Shown piece after piece: positions 16,992 through 25,412 of a stretch of DNA of 64,000 bases. The stretch lies in NCBI GenBank assembly GCA_002748665.1, contig PDTB01000015.1, forward strand, positions 124,001-188,000, in the 5' to 3' direction. Both the position numbers and the translations under genes were made by a program. The DNA is from Dethiosulfovibrio peptidovorans (GTDB lineage: Bacteria; Synergistota; Synergistia; Synergistales; Dethiosulfovibrionaceae). A model generated the notes under the pieces. It saw nothing but the letters and a program-made list of their open reading frames with translations. It had not been told where the DNA came from and searched no databases. Positions within the stretch are counted from its first letter, which is position 1, and each line of letters begins with the position of its first letter.

Positions 16992-17543
16992 TTATTTTTG
17001 TTTCAGCCCCTGGCCAATCCCCAAAGCGTCCTTCACCTTGAGTACGGGTAGGTTATGTTCCTCGGCGTACTTAGTGAAAAGACCGTCGCTGTCGCTGTCC
17101 ACTGTAACCAAAATCATGTCGCTCTTGGCCAAAACAGCGTCGATGGATGCCTGATCCGACTGGTCGGTCCGGCGGGCCATGCCCTCCACGTGTGCACCGA
17201 TAACCAGCATTCCCTCGGCCTTGGCCGCCTCCATGAGCTCGGTACAACGAGCGATTTCCTTGTCAACATTCGTTCCCGCTGCTCCCATGCCCTTCATGCT
17301 GGTTCCACTGGTGACTATGAGGGTCTTGTACCCCTTCCCTTTGATATCAGCGGCAGCCAGAGCGTTGTTGTGGTCGGCTTTGAAGCCAGCTTGCATAGCC
17401 GACATTTTTACCATGACAGCACCGGGGCTCTGACCGCAGGTGGTGACGATCAGAGGTTCATCAATGACAGGCACGTCCGCAGCCCACGCAGCTCCACAGG
17501 CAACAACCAACACAATCACGAAAAGAGCCAAAAATTTGCGCAT
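16992..17543 (-). CDS. DUF6305-family secreted protein
   Basis: The 183-aa protein has a clean signal peptide (residues 1-21, A-A-W-A cut). The mature part has the DUF6305 marks: T-T-C-G-Q-S-P near the N-terminus, G-T-S-M-K-G-M-G-A-A-G-T in the middle, then A-R-R-T-D-Q-S-D and a final D-S-D-S-D-G. Function is unknown. The alternating beta/alpha pattern looks like a small ligand-binding or flavodoxin-like fold. As first gene before a permease and an AstE-like enzyme it could be the extracellular capture protein of that system. RBS AAGGAGG precedes the ATG. Confidence 0.75.
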   Translation of the reverse strand: MRKFLALFVIVLVVACGAAWAADVPVIDEPLIVTTCGQSPGAVMVKMSAMQAGFKADHNNALAAADIKGKGYKTLIVTSGTSMKGMGAAGTNVDKEIARCTELMEAAKAEGMLVIGAHVEGMARRTDQSDQASIDAVLAKSDMILVTVDSDSDGLFTKYAEEHNLPVLKVKDALGIGQGLKQK

Positions 17544-17695
17544 AGGTAATCGACCTCCTTATTATAAAAAGCATACACCCAAGAGCCCCAAAGACAATAA
17601 AATATGCTCGTTTGTCCCTTTTATCTCAATATTCGATCTCAAATGACCAACATATTCGGAACAAAACCCAAGAGACAAGAGACTAAGACAGCAAA

Positions 17696-17714
17696 GGGCC
17701 GACGATATCGGCCC
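17696..17714 (-). terminator. Hairpin after the C69 dipeptidase gene
   Basis: GGGCCGA and TCGGCCC form a 7-bp stem with a 5-nt loop. On the minus strand it is followed by TTTGCTG, so it is a modest intrinsic terminator. The rest of 17544-17733 is A/T-rich and holds no gene I can see. Confidence 0.5.
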
Positions 17715-17733
17715 CCTGGATTTGCTCACAGAA

Positions 17734-19365
17734 TTACTTCTTGTCGAAGTCCTCTCCAAAGCCAACGGCCTTCAGCCACCATGTAGGATAGCCGACCTTC
17801 TCCTGCTTACCCTCGGAGCTCATGACGTAGCCATCCTGGTATTTACCCACCAAGTTCCAGGCCAAAGTCCACCAAGCTTTCTCGACTTTCTCCATAGCGT
17901 CATAGGAGTAGTCGGTCAGATAGCTCACGGCCTTCTCAGGACTCTCTTTATAGAGCTTCTCAGCCTTGGCCTCCACCTCAGCCTGTTTAGAGAAGAAACC
18001 CTTCTCCCATCTCGCCTGTTCCAGGTTAACATCCTTGAGAATGGCATCCCAGCGAAGAACCGCCCAGTTATTGACGAAGTTAAATGCCCACCAGGCCGAG
18101 TTGGGGTCGAACTCATGGCGTTTCCCCTGGCTCCAACCGGCGGGAACTTTGGTCACACCACAGTACAGAGGCACGTAGCACGTGGTGTCAGGCGCGTCCT
18201 CGCCGAACCACAGAAGACCGCCGATGGGATCAGGAAGCCAATCCCGGCACTGAGCCACAAAGCTGTACGAACAGCGGAACATTGAGATAGCCCTGGGCCA
18301 ATCCTTGTCCTTCCGATTCTCGGGGCGAACGTCCTTCGGGGTAGGCCAGCGATTCGGGTTGCCAAAGGGACCGGCAGCCATACCCTTTGTCAGATCGTAG
18401 TCGGTGCCCTCCAGGTGATCCCGGAAGATAGCCATAACGTCCTGAACGCTCATCTTCTTGTCGGGCTTAACGGAGAAGGGATAATCGCCCTCCTGAGACG
18501 TAAGCTTGAAGTTCCTGGACGGAGCCATGAGACTGAAAGCCCGCCACTCCCTGATGGACTGATAGTGATCCGATCCATAGGGGTTGGGGTTGTATGCCTT
18601 GGAGAAGTTGAAGGGAGTCCCGGGAGTCCACCACTTCATCTCCTTGGCCAAATCGGTGACGTTTTTGGAATACATGAAGTTTTCTTTGTCGTCAAAGTCG
18701 ATAACACCGATCCTGGACCGATTGGAACAGATGACGGCGTGGTCATCCGGAACCCGACGGGCTGCCCAGATAGCACCGGGCTTGCCGCTGTCCTTAGTCC
18801 AGAGCATACCGGGGCCACAGATGTCGAAGACCCAGAGCTCTTTGGGATCGGCGATGATCAGAGTCTCGCCGCCGTCGCCGTAGCCGTATTTCTCGGCGAG
18901 GGCCCCCATGACCTTGATGGCCTCACGGGCTGTCTTGGCCCTCTGAAGGCCGAAGATCTCGAGGGTCTCAATCCAGAAAGCACCATCCTTGGCATAGAGC
19001 TCATCCCGGCCACTCCAGGTATCCTCGCCGAAGATCAGCTGATGCTCGTTCATAAAGGGGTAGCCGATATGGAAGTAGGTATAAGTCTTCTTCACCTGGG
19101 GGATATCCAGCACCTTGACCAGAGGCTTGGTCGGCCGAGTACCATGGCAAACCTCCTGGTACACAGGAGCCATATCCCCTTCTTTAAAAGTCTGCCCTGG
19201 AATGATCTGAATCCTGTTGTCGTACCAGCCGTCGCAGGTATGGCTGGTGATGACCGATCCGTCCACCGTAGCCCCCTTGCCTACGCCGATAGGCGAACAA
19301 GCCAACGCAGCGGATGCCACAAAAATACCGGCCAAACCGAGAAGCACGCCCTTACAAATTTTCAA
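17734..19365 (-). CDS. C69-family dipeptidase, secreted
   Basis: A 543-aa Ntn-hydrolase that cleaves dipeptides. Residues 1-22 form a signal peptide ending A-L-A, directly followed by C-S-P-I-G. Cys23 would become the N-terminal nucleophile after cleavage, as the family requires. Other family marks are D-G-S-V-I-T-S-H-T and C-S-N-R-S-R-I-G. The start is a TTG at 19365 behind a strong AAAGGAGGT site. A TATAAT about 80 bp upstream of the start codon, without a good -35, fits an activator-dependent promoter. The activator could be the CitB-type regulator encoded next door. Likely role: breaking extracytoplasmic dipeptides for amino-acid fermentation. Confidence 0.88.
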   Translation of the reverse strand: MKICKGVLLGLAGIFVASAALACSPIGVGKGATVDGSVITSHTCDGWYDNRIQIIPGQTFKEGDMAPVYQEVCHGTRPTKPLVKVLDIPQVKKTYTYFHIGYPFMNEHQLIFGEDTWSGRDELYAKDGAFWIETLEIFGLQRAKTAREAIKVMGALAEKYGYGDGGETLIIADPKELWVFDICGPGMLWTKDSGKPGAIWAARRVPDDHAVICSNRSRIGVIDFDDKENFMYSKNVTDLAKEMKWWTPGTPFNFSKAYNPNPYGSDHYQSIREWRAFSLMAPSRNFKLTSQEGDYPFSVKPDKKMSVQDVMAIFRDHLEGTDYDLTKGMAAGPFGNPNRWPTPKDVRPENRKDKDWPRAISMFRCSYSFVAQCRDWLPDPIGGLLWFGEDAPDTTCYVPLYCGVTKVPAGWSQGKRHEFDPNSAWWAFNFVNNWAVLRWDAILKDVNLEQARWEKGFFSKQAEVEAKAEKLYKESPEKAVSYLTDYSYDAMEKVEKAWWTLAWNLVGKYQDGYVMSSEGKQEKVGYPTWWLKAVGFGEDFDKK

Positions 19366-19537
19366 AACGATGACCTCCTTTGAAGATCACACTCTCCACC
19401 GTGCAAAAAACACGGCCCACAAATACACGCTCGCTGTCGTTCAAAAGACAAACGAGCTTCCACGTTCGTCATTATATGAGAAAAACAAATGCAGAGCAGA
19501 AAGGCTCGCTATTTTGTAGCTATCTGTAGCCTTCTGT

Positions 19538-20221
19538 TCAGTCCAGGGCTCGATATTTATTTATAGGACGCCCCACCTCTTGATACTCTCGCTCCATAAC
19601 AGCGTTGTTGGATGCGACCAGGTATTCCAGATACCGCCGCGCTGTAATCCGGGAAACACCTATGAGATCGGCGGTTTCTACCGACGAGAGCGGACGAGCC
19701 GACTTGGCTAAAAGAAGTGACACCCTTTCCAGAACATGGGGATTCAGTCCCTTGGGAAGGCTATTTTGAATTTTTTTTCTATGCCTGGCCAGCAGGAGAG
19801 CGTCGATCTCTTGCTGATCAACCTGAGCAGGGCCCTCAGAGAGGCGATGTACCACCTGACGAAAAGCATCCAGCGCAGCTTTGATTCGCTCGAAACCGAA
19901 GGGTTTCACGATATAGTCGAAGGCACCAGCCTGGATGGTTCGGTTCACCGTAGCTTTGTCCCGAGACGCCGATATCATGATAACATCCATGTCTTCACCA
20001 CTCCCCTTAATCCGTTCCAGGGTGGCAATGCCATCAAGTCCGGGGAGGAAAATGTCTAAAATTACGAGGCGAACCGGCCGTTCTTTGATGAAAGCCAGGG
20101 CCTTCAGTCCGCTATCCACTATGCCCACGACACGGAATCCCTCCACGGAGTTGATGTAGTTATGATGAATATCAGCCACCATGGGATCGTCCTCAACGAT
20201 CAGCACATCGATGTAGTTCAT
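19538..20221 (-). CDS. Response regulator, CitB/DcuR type
   Basis: The 227-aa protein has a receiver domain at residues 3-120 with acidic pocket E10-D11-D12, phospho-acceptor Asp56 (L-V-I-L-D-I-F-L-P) and the conserved Lys in I-V-K-P-F. A linker and a C-terminal helix-turn-helix follow (T-A-D-L-I-G-V-S-R-I-T-A-R-R-Y-L-E-Y), which is the CitB/DcuR/DctR arrangement. The gene overlaps the kinase stop by 4 bp (ATGA). It probably activates transport or peptidase genes, with the neighbouring C69 dipeptidase the nearest candidate. Confidence 0.9.
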   Translation of the reverse strand: MNYIDVLIVEDDPMVADIHHNYINSVEGFRVVGIVDSGLKALAFIKERPVRLVILDIFLPGLDGIATLERIKGSGEDMDVIMISASRDKATVNRTIQAGAFDYIVKPFGFERIKAALDAFRQVVHRLSEGPAQVDQQEIDALLLARHRKKIQNSLPKGLNPHVLERVSLLLAKSARPLSSVETADLIGVSRITARRYLEYLVASNNAVMEREYQEVGRPINKYRALD

Positions 20222-22251
20222 ACGTCAGTCCCTCCATTCGGAAGCGTCACAAGAAACTCGGTATACTCGCCAGGCTCGTACTCGACGGACAAGGCACCAT
20301 TCATAGCCTCTACCAGTTTTTTCACATTGTACAAACCAAACCCCGACGGCCGCTCTTTGACCTTAGTGGAGAACCCTTTATAAAACATCCGCCGTTCGAC
20401 ATCGGGAGACAGGGAGCCAGCGTTGTCCGTTACACTGATCATAATTTGATTGGACTCGTCGAAGACGCCGAAATCAATTCGGGGCTCGGGAACCCCCGAT
20501 GATAAAACGGCCTCCATGCCATTTTCCAACAGATTGCCTATGATAACGACCAAGGCCTGATCACCGACAGCATCGGTCTCTCCACAGTAGCTGTCTGGAT
20601 CGATGCGAATCTGTATCCCTAATTCCCGACATCGTCCTACCTTTCCTATAACGATGCCCCCCACGGCAGGATTCTTGATGTTCTCCGACACGAACGACGC
20701 TGTCGATCTCTCGGGCATCGTCTCCTCGGTTATGAATTGGAGTGCCTTCTCATAACGCCCCATCTGGATGAGACCAGCGATGGCCTGGAGTTTATTCTGG
20801 AACTCGTGATTCTGCACCCGGAGGGACTCGACATACATCCGAACCCCCGTGATCTCCTGGGCCAGAAGATGGATTTCTGTCATGTCCCGAAAGGTGGCGA
20901 TAGCTCCCGACACCTCACCCCGAAAGAGAATGGGAGCTTTATTGCCCATGACCAACGAGCCCCGAAGGGTCTGCTCTACATCAAAGACGGGTTCCCCCGA
21001 TTCGAGAACCCCCGCCAAATCGGCATCAGGTATCACCCGATCAGCCTTTTCTCCGACCACCGAAGCGTCCACGGCCAAAAGATCCTGGGCCACCCGATTG
21101 ATCATGGTGATCCGCCCCTCTTTATCGACGGCCACGATACCATCTCGAACGAAGTCCAGAAGCTTCTCTCTCTCACCAGTGATCCGGTCAACCTGCCTTT
21201 GAAGCAGGAGAGGCCAACTCATGCTCACACCGAGAATAGCCAGAAAGATCAAACTGACCTTCACCACAGTGTCTTCACCAACGATAGGACTCTGAACAGC
21301 ACCAAACCAGCGAGAACTCAGACGGCGATATGTGCCGTTTTGCCGCAGGGTTTCAAGCCCTCGCCCCAACCTGACAGCTAACCCCACGTCTCCCCGAGGC
21401 ACAACAACCCCCCAACCTAAGGAGAACAGTGGCGGAGATAAGGGCTCCAGTTCCTGAAGTCTCAAGCGACGTCGGGCATACAGACTCTGATAGCTTCCGA
21501 GCAGTGCTCCAGGAACTCCCCCCGAAGAGACCAGCTTCAGAGCTTCTACAACAGAGGAGGTAAAAACGAGGCTCGATGAGAGCCCCCCCATCCCCAGATA
21601 TGACAGTCCGGCATCGCCTTCCTTGACAGCGAGAGGCTTACCTCTGAGATCCCGAAGAGAGTGAATGGATCCGCCCTTTGGGACAACACAGACGTAGGGT
21701 TCCTCCAGTACAGGAAGGGAGAAGCAGACCTTACCCATATCCTTGCCCGATATACCCTGAAGAGCGAGGCTCAATGGAACCGCCTCCACAAGATCTCCGG
21801 GGGCCACATTGTGTACCTGGAGGTACGAAAAGGGATCAAAGTCCCGTGGCAGGGGATGGGGCGTCCCCAACACCACATCTATCGGCCCTCGGCGAAAGGA
21901 GAGTTTTAAGTCTTCCTGATTACCAAACCGAAGGCTGATCCTCATCCCCTCCAACTCAGCCAAAGCCCGAATGAGCTCCACGAAGAAACCAGAGGGAGGC
22001 TGATCAGATTCATCCACTACGAAAGGCGGTGGTAATGGGATACACAAGACATGTATAGTACGCCCCTTACCATCAATGATTAAAGGCTGTCCCCCTCCCG
22101 TGGTCGCAAAACTCAACAGACAGACAGCAACCAAGACCATGAAGCATCGCCTCACCACGATTCGTTTGCCAGCACAGCCTTTGACAGGGGCAAAAAAATA
22201 CATGAGGGAGCTCTCCTTAAAAAGATCTGACTTCATCTCTGAGGATATCAT
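20218..22251 (-). CDS. CitA-like sensor histidine kinase with an N-terminal solute-binding sensor
   Basis: The 677-aa protein begins with a signal/anchor segment (about residues 35-55). A family-3 periplasmic binding domain follows (about 60-320; features such as P-P-S-G-F-F-V-E-L and L-R-D-L-R-G-K-P-L-A-V), then a membrane segment (about 330-350). The cytoplasmic part is a PAS domain (G-I-V-A-V-D-K-E-G-R-I-T-M-I-N) and a Spo0B/CitA-type kinase with His482 in N-H-E-F-Q-N-K-L and ATPase boxes N-L-L-E-N, D-N-A-G and G-F-G-L. CitA kinases normally sense with a PAS domain outside the membrane. Here a binding-protein fold replaces it, suggesting an amino acid or peptide signal. Several upstream start codons are possible. 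Confidence 0.88.
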   Translation of the reverse strand: MISSEMKSDLFKESSLMYFFAPVKGCAGKRIVVRRCFMVLVAVCLLSFATTGGGQPLIIDGKGRTIHVLCIPLPPPFVVDESDQPPSGFFVELIRALAELEGMRISLRFGNQEDLKLSFRRGPIDVVLGTPHPLPRDFDPFSYLQVHNVAPGDLVEAVPLSLALQGISGKDMGKVCFSLPVLEEPYVCVVPKGGSIHSLRDLRGKPLAVKEGDAGLSYLGMGGLSSSLVFTSSVVEALKLVSSGGVPGALLGSYQSLYARRRLRLQELEPLSPPLFSLGWGVVVPRGDVGLAVRLGRGLETLRQNGTYRRLSSRWFGAVQSPIVGEDTVVKVSLIFLAILGVSMSWPLLLQRQVDRITGEREKLLDFVRDGIVAVDKEGRITMINRVAQDLLAVDASVVGEKADRVIPDADLAGVLESGEPVFDVEQTLRGSLVMGNKAPILFRGEVSGAIATFRDMTEIHLLAQEITGVRMYVESLRVQNHEFQNKLQAIAGLIQMGRYEKALQFITEETMPERSTASFVSENIKNPAVGGIVIGKVGRCRELGIQIRIDPDSYCGETDAVGDQALVVIIGNLLENGMEAVLSSGVPEPRIDFGVFDESNQIMISVTDNAGSLSPDVERRMFYKGFSTKVKERPSGFGLYNVKKLVEAMNGALSVEYEPGEYTEFLVTLPNGGTDV

Positions 22252-22374
22252 ACCATCAAGCGAGCGAGGAGACGGAAGATGATCTTTATGGTCCTTCAGG
22301 AAGATCTGCGGTAGAATGGAAGGATAGTGGTCCTGATCCGATCACGGATGGGACACGGAAGGGAGAGAGGGTTC

Positions 22375-23448
22375 ATGGACAGACCTGTCCTTCATATCGG
22401 ACGATACCGACCCCGGCTCCCCCTGATTCAGGGAGGCATGGGGGTTCTCGTCTCGGGTCCCAGGCTGGCTGGTACTGTCGCTCAAACGGGAGCCGTGGGG
22501 ACGATAGCGTCCGTGGGACTTGCTGCAGCACATCCTGAGTTCTCCGGCCGTAATTATTTTGACGTCAACGAGAGGGCCATCCAAGAATACTTGGCGGAGG
22601 CCAGGAAAATCGCTGGCCCCGACGGAGTTCTCGCTGTGAACTGTATGGTAGCTCTTACCGATTATGAACGTCAGGTCAAGGCGTCATGTCGAGGTGGCGC
22701 TCAGATTATCATCTCTGGGGCAGGACTCCCTTTGAAGCTTCCTGAGTACACCAAGGACTATCCCGACGTTGCCCTGGTCCCCATAGTGAGCTCGACCAAG
22801 GCAGCCCAGCTCATTCTGCGACGTTGGCTCAAGACCTACGGCAGGAGCCCCGACGGGTTTGTGGTGGAGACCCCTCGTTACGCAGGAGGCCACCTGGGCG
22901 CTCGAGACGAGGCCATGATCACCGATCCAGCTCTATCACTAGAGACAGTAGTTCCCGAGCTCTCCACGTTTCTCAAAAACGAGGGGCTGGACATTCCCGT
23001 CATCGCAGCCGGCGGCATATGGGATAGGGACGACATGCTTCGGGCTTTTGCCATGGGAGCCAGCGCCGTCCAGATGGGAAGCCGCTTCGTCCCCACCGTG
23101 GAGGGCGATGCTGATATGAGGTTCAAGCAAGCGTACCTCGACGCCACAGCGGACGACATCGTGCTGATCCACAGTCCCGCAGGGCTGCCGGGGCGTGCTC
23201 TTCGCTCCCCAATGGTGGAACGCTATCTCCAAGGCACAATAGAAAGTAAACCCTGCCTCGCCAATTGCCTGACCCATTGTCGTTACAAAAAGGACCGGGA
23301 GACGTTCTGCATCGCACAAGCGCTGGTGGATGCCTATCGAGGTGACTGGGACCACGGCCTGTTCTTCTGCGGAACAAACGCCGTCAAAGCCTCCAAGATC
23401 GAACCTGTAGCCGATGTGATCCGATCCCTGTTCCCTGAATATGCGTAA
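22375..23448 (+). CDS. Nitronate monooxygenase family protein (FMN-dependent)
   Basis: A 357-aa TIM-barrel flavoprotein from the ATG at 22375, chosen because GGGAGAGAGG precedes it. The family signature I-Q-G-G-M-G is near the N-terminus, with A-G-G-H-L-G in the middle and A-A-G-G-I-W-D then G-A-S-A-V-Q-M-G-S-R-F for phosphate binding of FMN. A Cys-bearing C-terminal extension (C-L-A-N-C-L-T-H-C) is seen in versions from anaerobes. FabK enoyl-ACP reductase has the same fold, but the extension and the A-G-G-H region favour the nitronate monooxygenase branch. Co-directional with a MATE pump and a nitroreductase, suggesting nitro-compound or xenobiotic handling. Confidence 0.8.
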   Translation: MDRPVLHIGRYRPRLPLIQGGMGVLVSGPRLAGTVAQTGAVGTIASVGLAAAHPEFSGRNYFDVNERAIQEYLAEARKIAGPDGVLAVNCMVALTDYERQVKASCRGGAQIIISGAGLPLKLPEYTKDYPDVALVPIVSSTKAAQLILRRWLKTYGRSPDGFVVETPRYAGGHLGARDEAMITDPALSLETVVPELSTFLKNEGLDIPVIAAGGIWDRDDMLRAFAMGASAVQMGSRFVPTVEGDADMRFKQAYLDATADDIVLIHSPAGLPGRALRSPMVERYLQGTIESKPCLANCLTHCRYKKDRETFCIAQALVDAYRGDWDHGLFFCGTNAVKASKIEPVADVIRSLFPEYA

Positions 23449-23474
23449 CGCATAGGAGGGAAGAAAAGACGGCC

Positions 23475-24833
23475 GTGTCATCACGTTTTGAGCTCCTGGG
23501 AATCTTCCCTGTAGGACGGACGTTGATTACTCTGTCCATACCGGCCATCATAGGCATGCTGGTTATGGCATCCTACAACGTGGCCGACGCCGTTTTCGTC
23601 GGTCGAGGCGTAGGATCTCACGGACTGGGTGCCTTGGGGACAGCAGCCCCCATACTGTTCATCGTTCAGGGCATCGCTTTGCTCATTGGGATCGGAAGTG
23701 CCTCCGGCATCTCCCGATCCCTGGGTGCCGGAGACCTGAAAACCGCTGAAGCGACCCTGGGTACGTGCATCAGTGTCGCTTTGGCCAGTGGCCTGGCCGT
23801 GTTGTTTCTCGGACGGTTCACCCTGCCAATCCTCATGGCCTTTATAGGCACACCGACAGAACTTCGACCTCTCATCGACGAGTATTTGAGCATCATCTTT
23901 CTGGGATCCCCCTTTCTGGTGGCCGGCATCGCTATGAACTGCGTTATACGAGCCGAAGGCAGGGCTGCTGTTGCTATGTTAACCCTGATCATTTCTGCCG
24001 GAGTCAACATAGCGTTAGACCCTCTGTTCATCTTCGTTCTGCATATGGGGATCACCGGAGCAGCGATCGCCACAATTATCGCCCAGGCAGTAACTTTTTT
24101 TTGGGCTCTGGCCCACTATCTGACTCCGGGAAGAAGTTCGGTAACTCTTCATCGTCGGAACCTTCGTCCTACGGCGCCAATTCTGAAAGACATTGTCACA
24201 GTTGGCGGAAGTGAGTTCGCACGGATATTTGCCCAGGCCGTCACAATTACGGTGGTGCTCAATCGGCTCAGCCATTACGGCAACAGCACAGTTTTGGCAG
24301 GATATGCAATCTTTTTCAAAGTTATGGCCCTCAGCATCATGCCCATCTTCGGCATTGGGCAGGGACTTCAACCTTTGGTCGGATATGCCCACGGAGCGGG
24401 CAATCCCAATCGAGTTTGTCGTGCTGTCCTGTTGGCCATCATCGGTGCTACCACCTTCTCCACCGGCACAGAGGTCGTCCTCATGGCCTGGCCCAGATCG
24501 ATCTTTGCCCTCTTTACCACCGATGCCCATCTGTTGGACGTAGCTGTAGACCTTGCCCGAAAATCCCTTCTCTGCTACGCAACCGTAGGATTTCAAGTGA
24601 TAGGGACCGTGACGTTTCAGGCTATGGGCCTGAGCAAACCAGCCATGATTCTGTCACTGAGCCGGCAAATGCTCTTTCGCATTCCCCTGCTCTTCCTCCT
24701 CCCGGCCTTCTTTGGTCTTTCCGGGGTATTCTTCTCCTTTCCCCTGGCAGACGCAGCAGCAGCGCTCCTTACCTTTCAACTTTTAAAAGTCCACAAGCGA
24801 CACAGGATTATCCAAATGGAGGGATTACTATGA
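23475..24833 (+). CDS. MATE-family multidrug efflux protein
   Basis: The 452-aa integral membrane protein has 12 predicted transmembrane segments in two similar halves, the hallmark of MATE transporters that expel cationic drugs using Na+ or H+. The first half contains N-V-A-D-A-V-F-V-G-R-G and the second G-I-G-Q-G-L-Q-P-L-V-G-Y, both family signatures. The start is GTG at 23475, 14 bp after an AGGAGGG. It lies 26 bp after the nitronate monooxygenase gene, and its stop overlaps the nitroreductase ATG. Confidence 0.9.
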   Translation: MSSRFELLGIFPVGRTLITLSIPAIIGMLVMASYNVADAVFVGRGVGSHGLGALGTAAPILFIVQGIALLIGIGSASGISRSLGAGDLKTAEATLGTCISVALASGLAVLFLGRFTLPILMAFIGTPTELRPLIDEYLSIIFLGSPFLVAGIAMNCVIRAEGRAAVAMLTLIISAGVNIALDPLFIFVLHMGITGAAIATIIAQAVTFFWALAHYLTPGRSSVTLHRRNLRPTAPILKDIVTVGGSEFARIFAQAVTITVVLNRLSHYGNSTVLAGYAIFFKVMALSIMPIFGIGQGLQPLVGYAHGAGNPNRVCRAVLLAIIGATTFSTGTEVVLMAWPRSIFALFTTDAHLLDVAVDLARKSLLCYATVGFQVIGTVTFQAMGLSKPAMILSLSRQMLFRIPLLFLLPAFFGLSGVFFSFPLADAAAALLTFQLLKVHKRHRIIQMEGLL

Positions 24834-25378
24834 GTAAATACCCGGTCGCAGACTTGTTGACCAAGCGGCACAGCGTCCGAAAGTATCGCCAAGAACCCGT
24901 TTCCGATGAACTCATTGAGAGCTGTCTGGAGGCAGCCAGAAAAGCTCCCAGTGCCTGTAACGCTCAGCCCTGGTTTTTCCACGTCTGCAGAAGTCCTGAA
25001 ATACGAGACAGGGTCGGTCATGCCATGAACTCGGGGATATACGGCAAAGGTGTTAATGGCTTCATCACCAAGGCACCGGTGATTATCGTGGCTGAGATCC
25101 GTCGCCGTACAAAAATAACGACATGGGTGGGTGGCTTGATACGAAACGTTTCCTATGAACCCATGGACGTCGCTATAGCCGCAGACCATCTCACCCTCCA
25201 GGCGGCTGCACTGGGATTAGGGACCTGCTGGATCGGCTGGTTCAACGAGAGTGCCGTCAGAAAGGTCTTGAAACTGCCGTCATCAATCCAACTGGTGGCC
25301 CTTACCCTGGGATGGCCTGAGGCTCCTCAGACACCGTCTCGCCGAAAGAAGATCAAGGATATCCGACAGTTTCTCTAG
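24830..25378 (+). CDS. Nitroreductase family protein
   Basis: A 182-aa FMN-dependent NAD(P)H oxidoreductase. The N-terminus has R-H-S-V-R-K-Y, the FMN-contacting start of the family. A-P-S-A-C-N-A-Q-P-W-F-F follows, and G-L-G-T-C-W-I-G-W-F lies in the second half. The start ATG overlaps the MATE stop by four bases (ATGA) and its ribosome site (GGAGGG) lies inside the MATE gene. A longer frame reaching back to 24416 is only the overlap with MATE. Grouped with nitronate monooxygenase and MATE, it may form a small detoxification operon; physiological substrate unknown. Confidence 0.88.
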   Translation: MSKYPVADLLTKRHSVRKYRQEPVSDELIESCLEAARKAPSACNAQPWFFHVCRSPEIRDRVGHAMNSGIYGKGVNGFITKAPVIIVAEIRRRTKITTWVGGLIRNVSYEPMDVAIAADHLTLQAAALGLGTCWIGWFNESAVRKVLKLPSSIQLVALTLGWPEAPQTPSRRKKIKDIRQFL

Positions 25379-25412
25379 CCTCCGTTGGCCACTACATCAG
25401 GAGGCCCCGATC

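Noticed and set aside
18415-19383. A 322-codon plus-strand frame opposite the C69 dipeptidase
   Set aside because: Antisense shadow with no signal or motif; the dipeptidase with its N-terminal Cys is clear.
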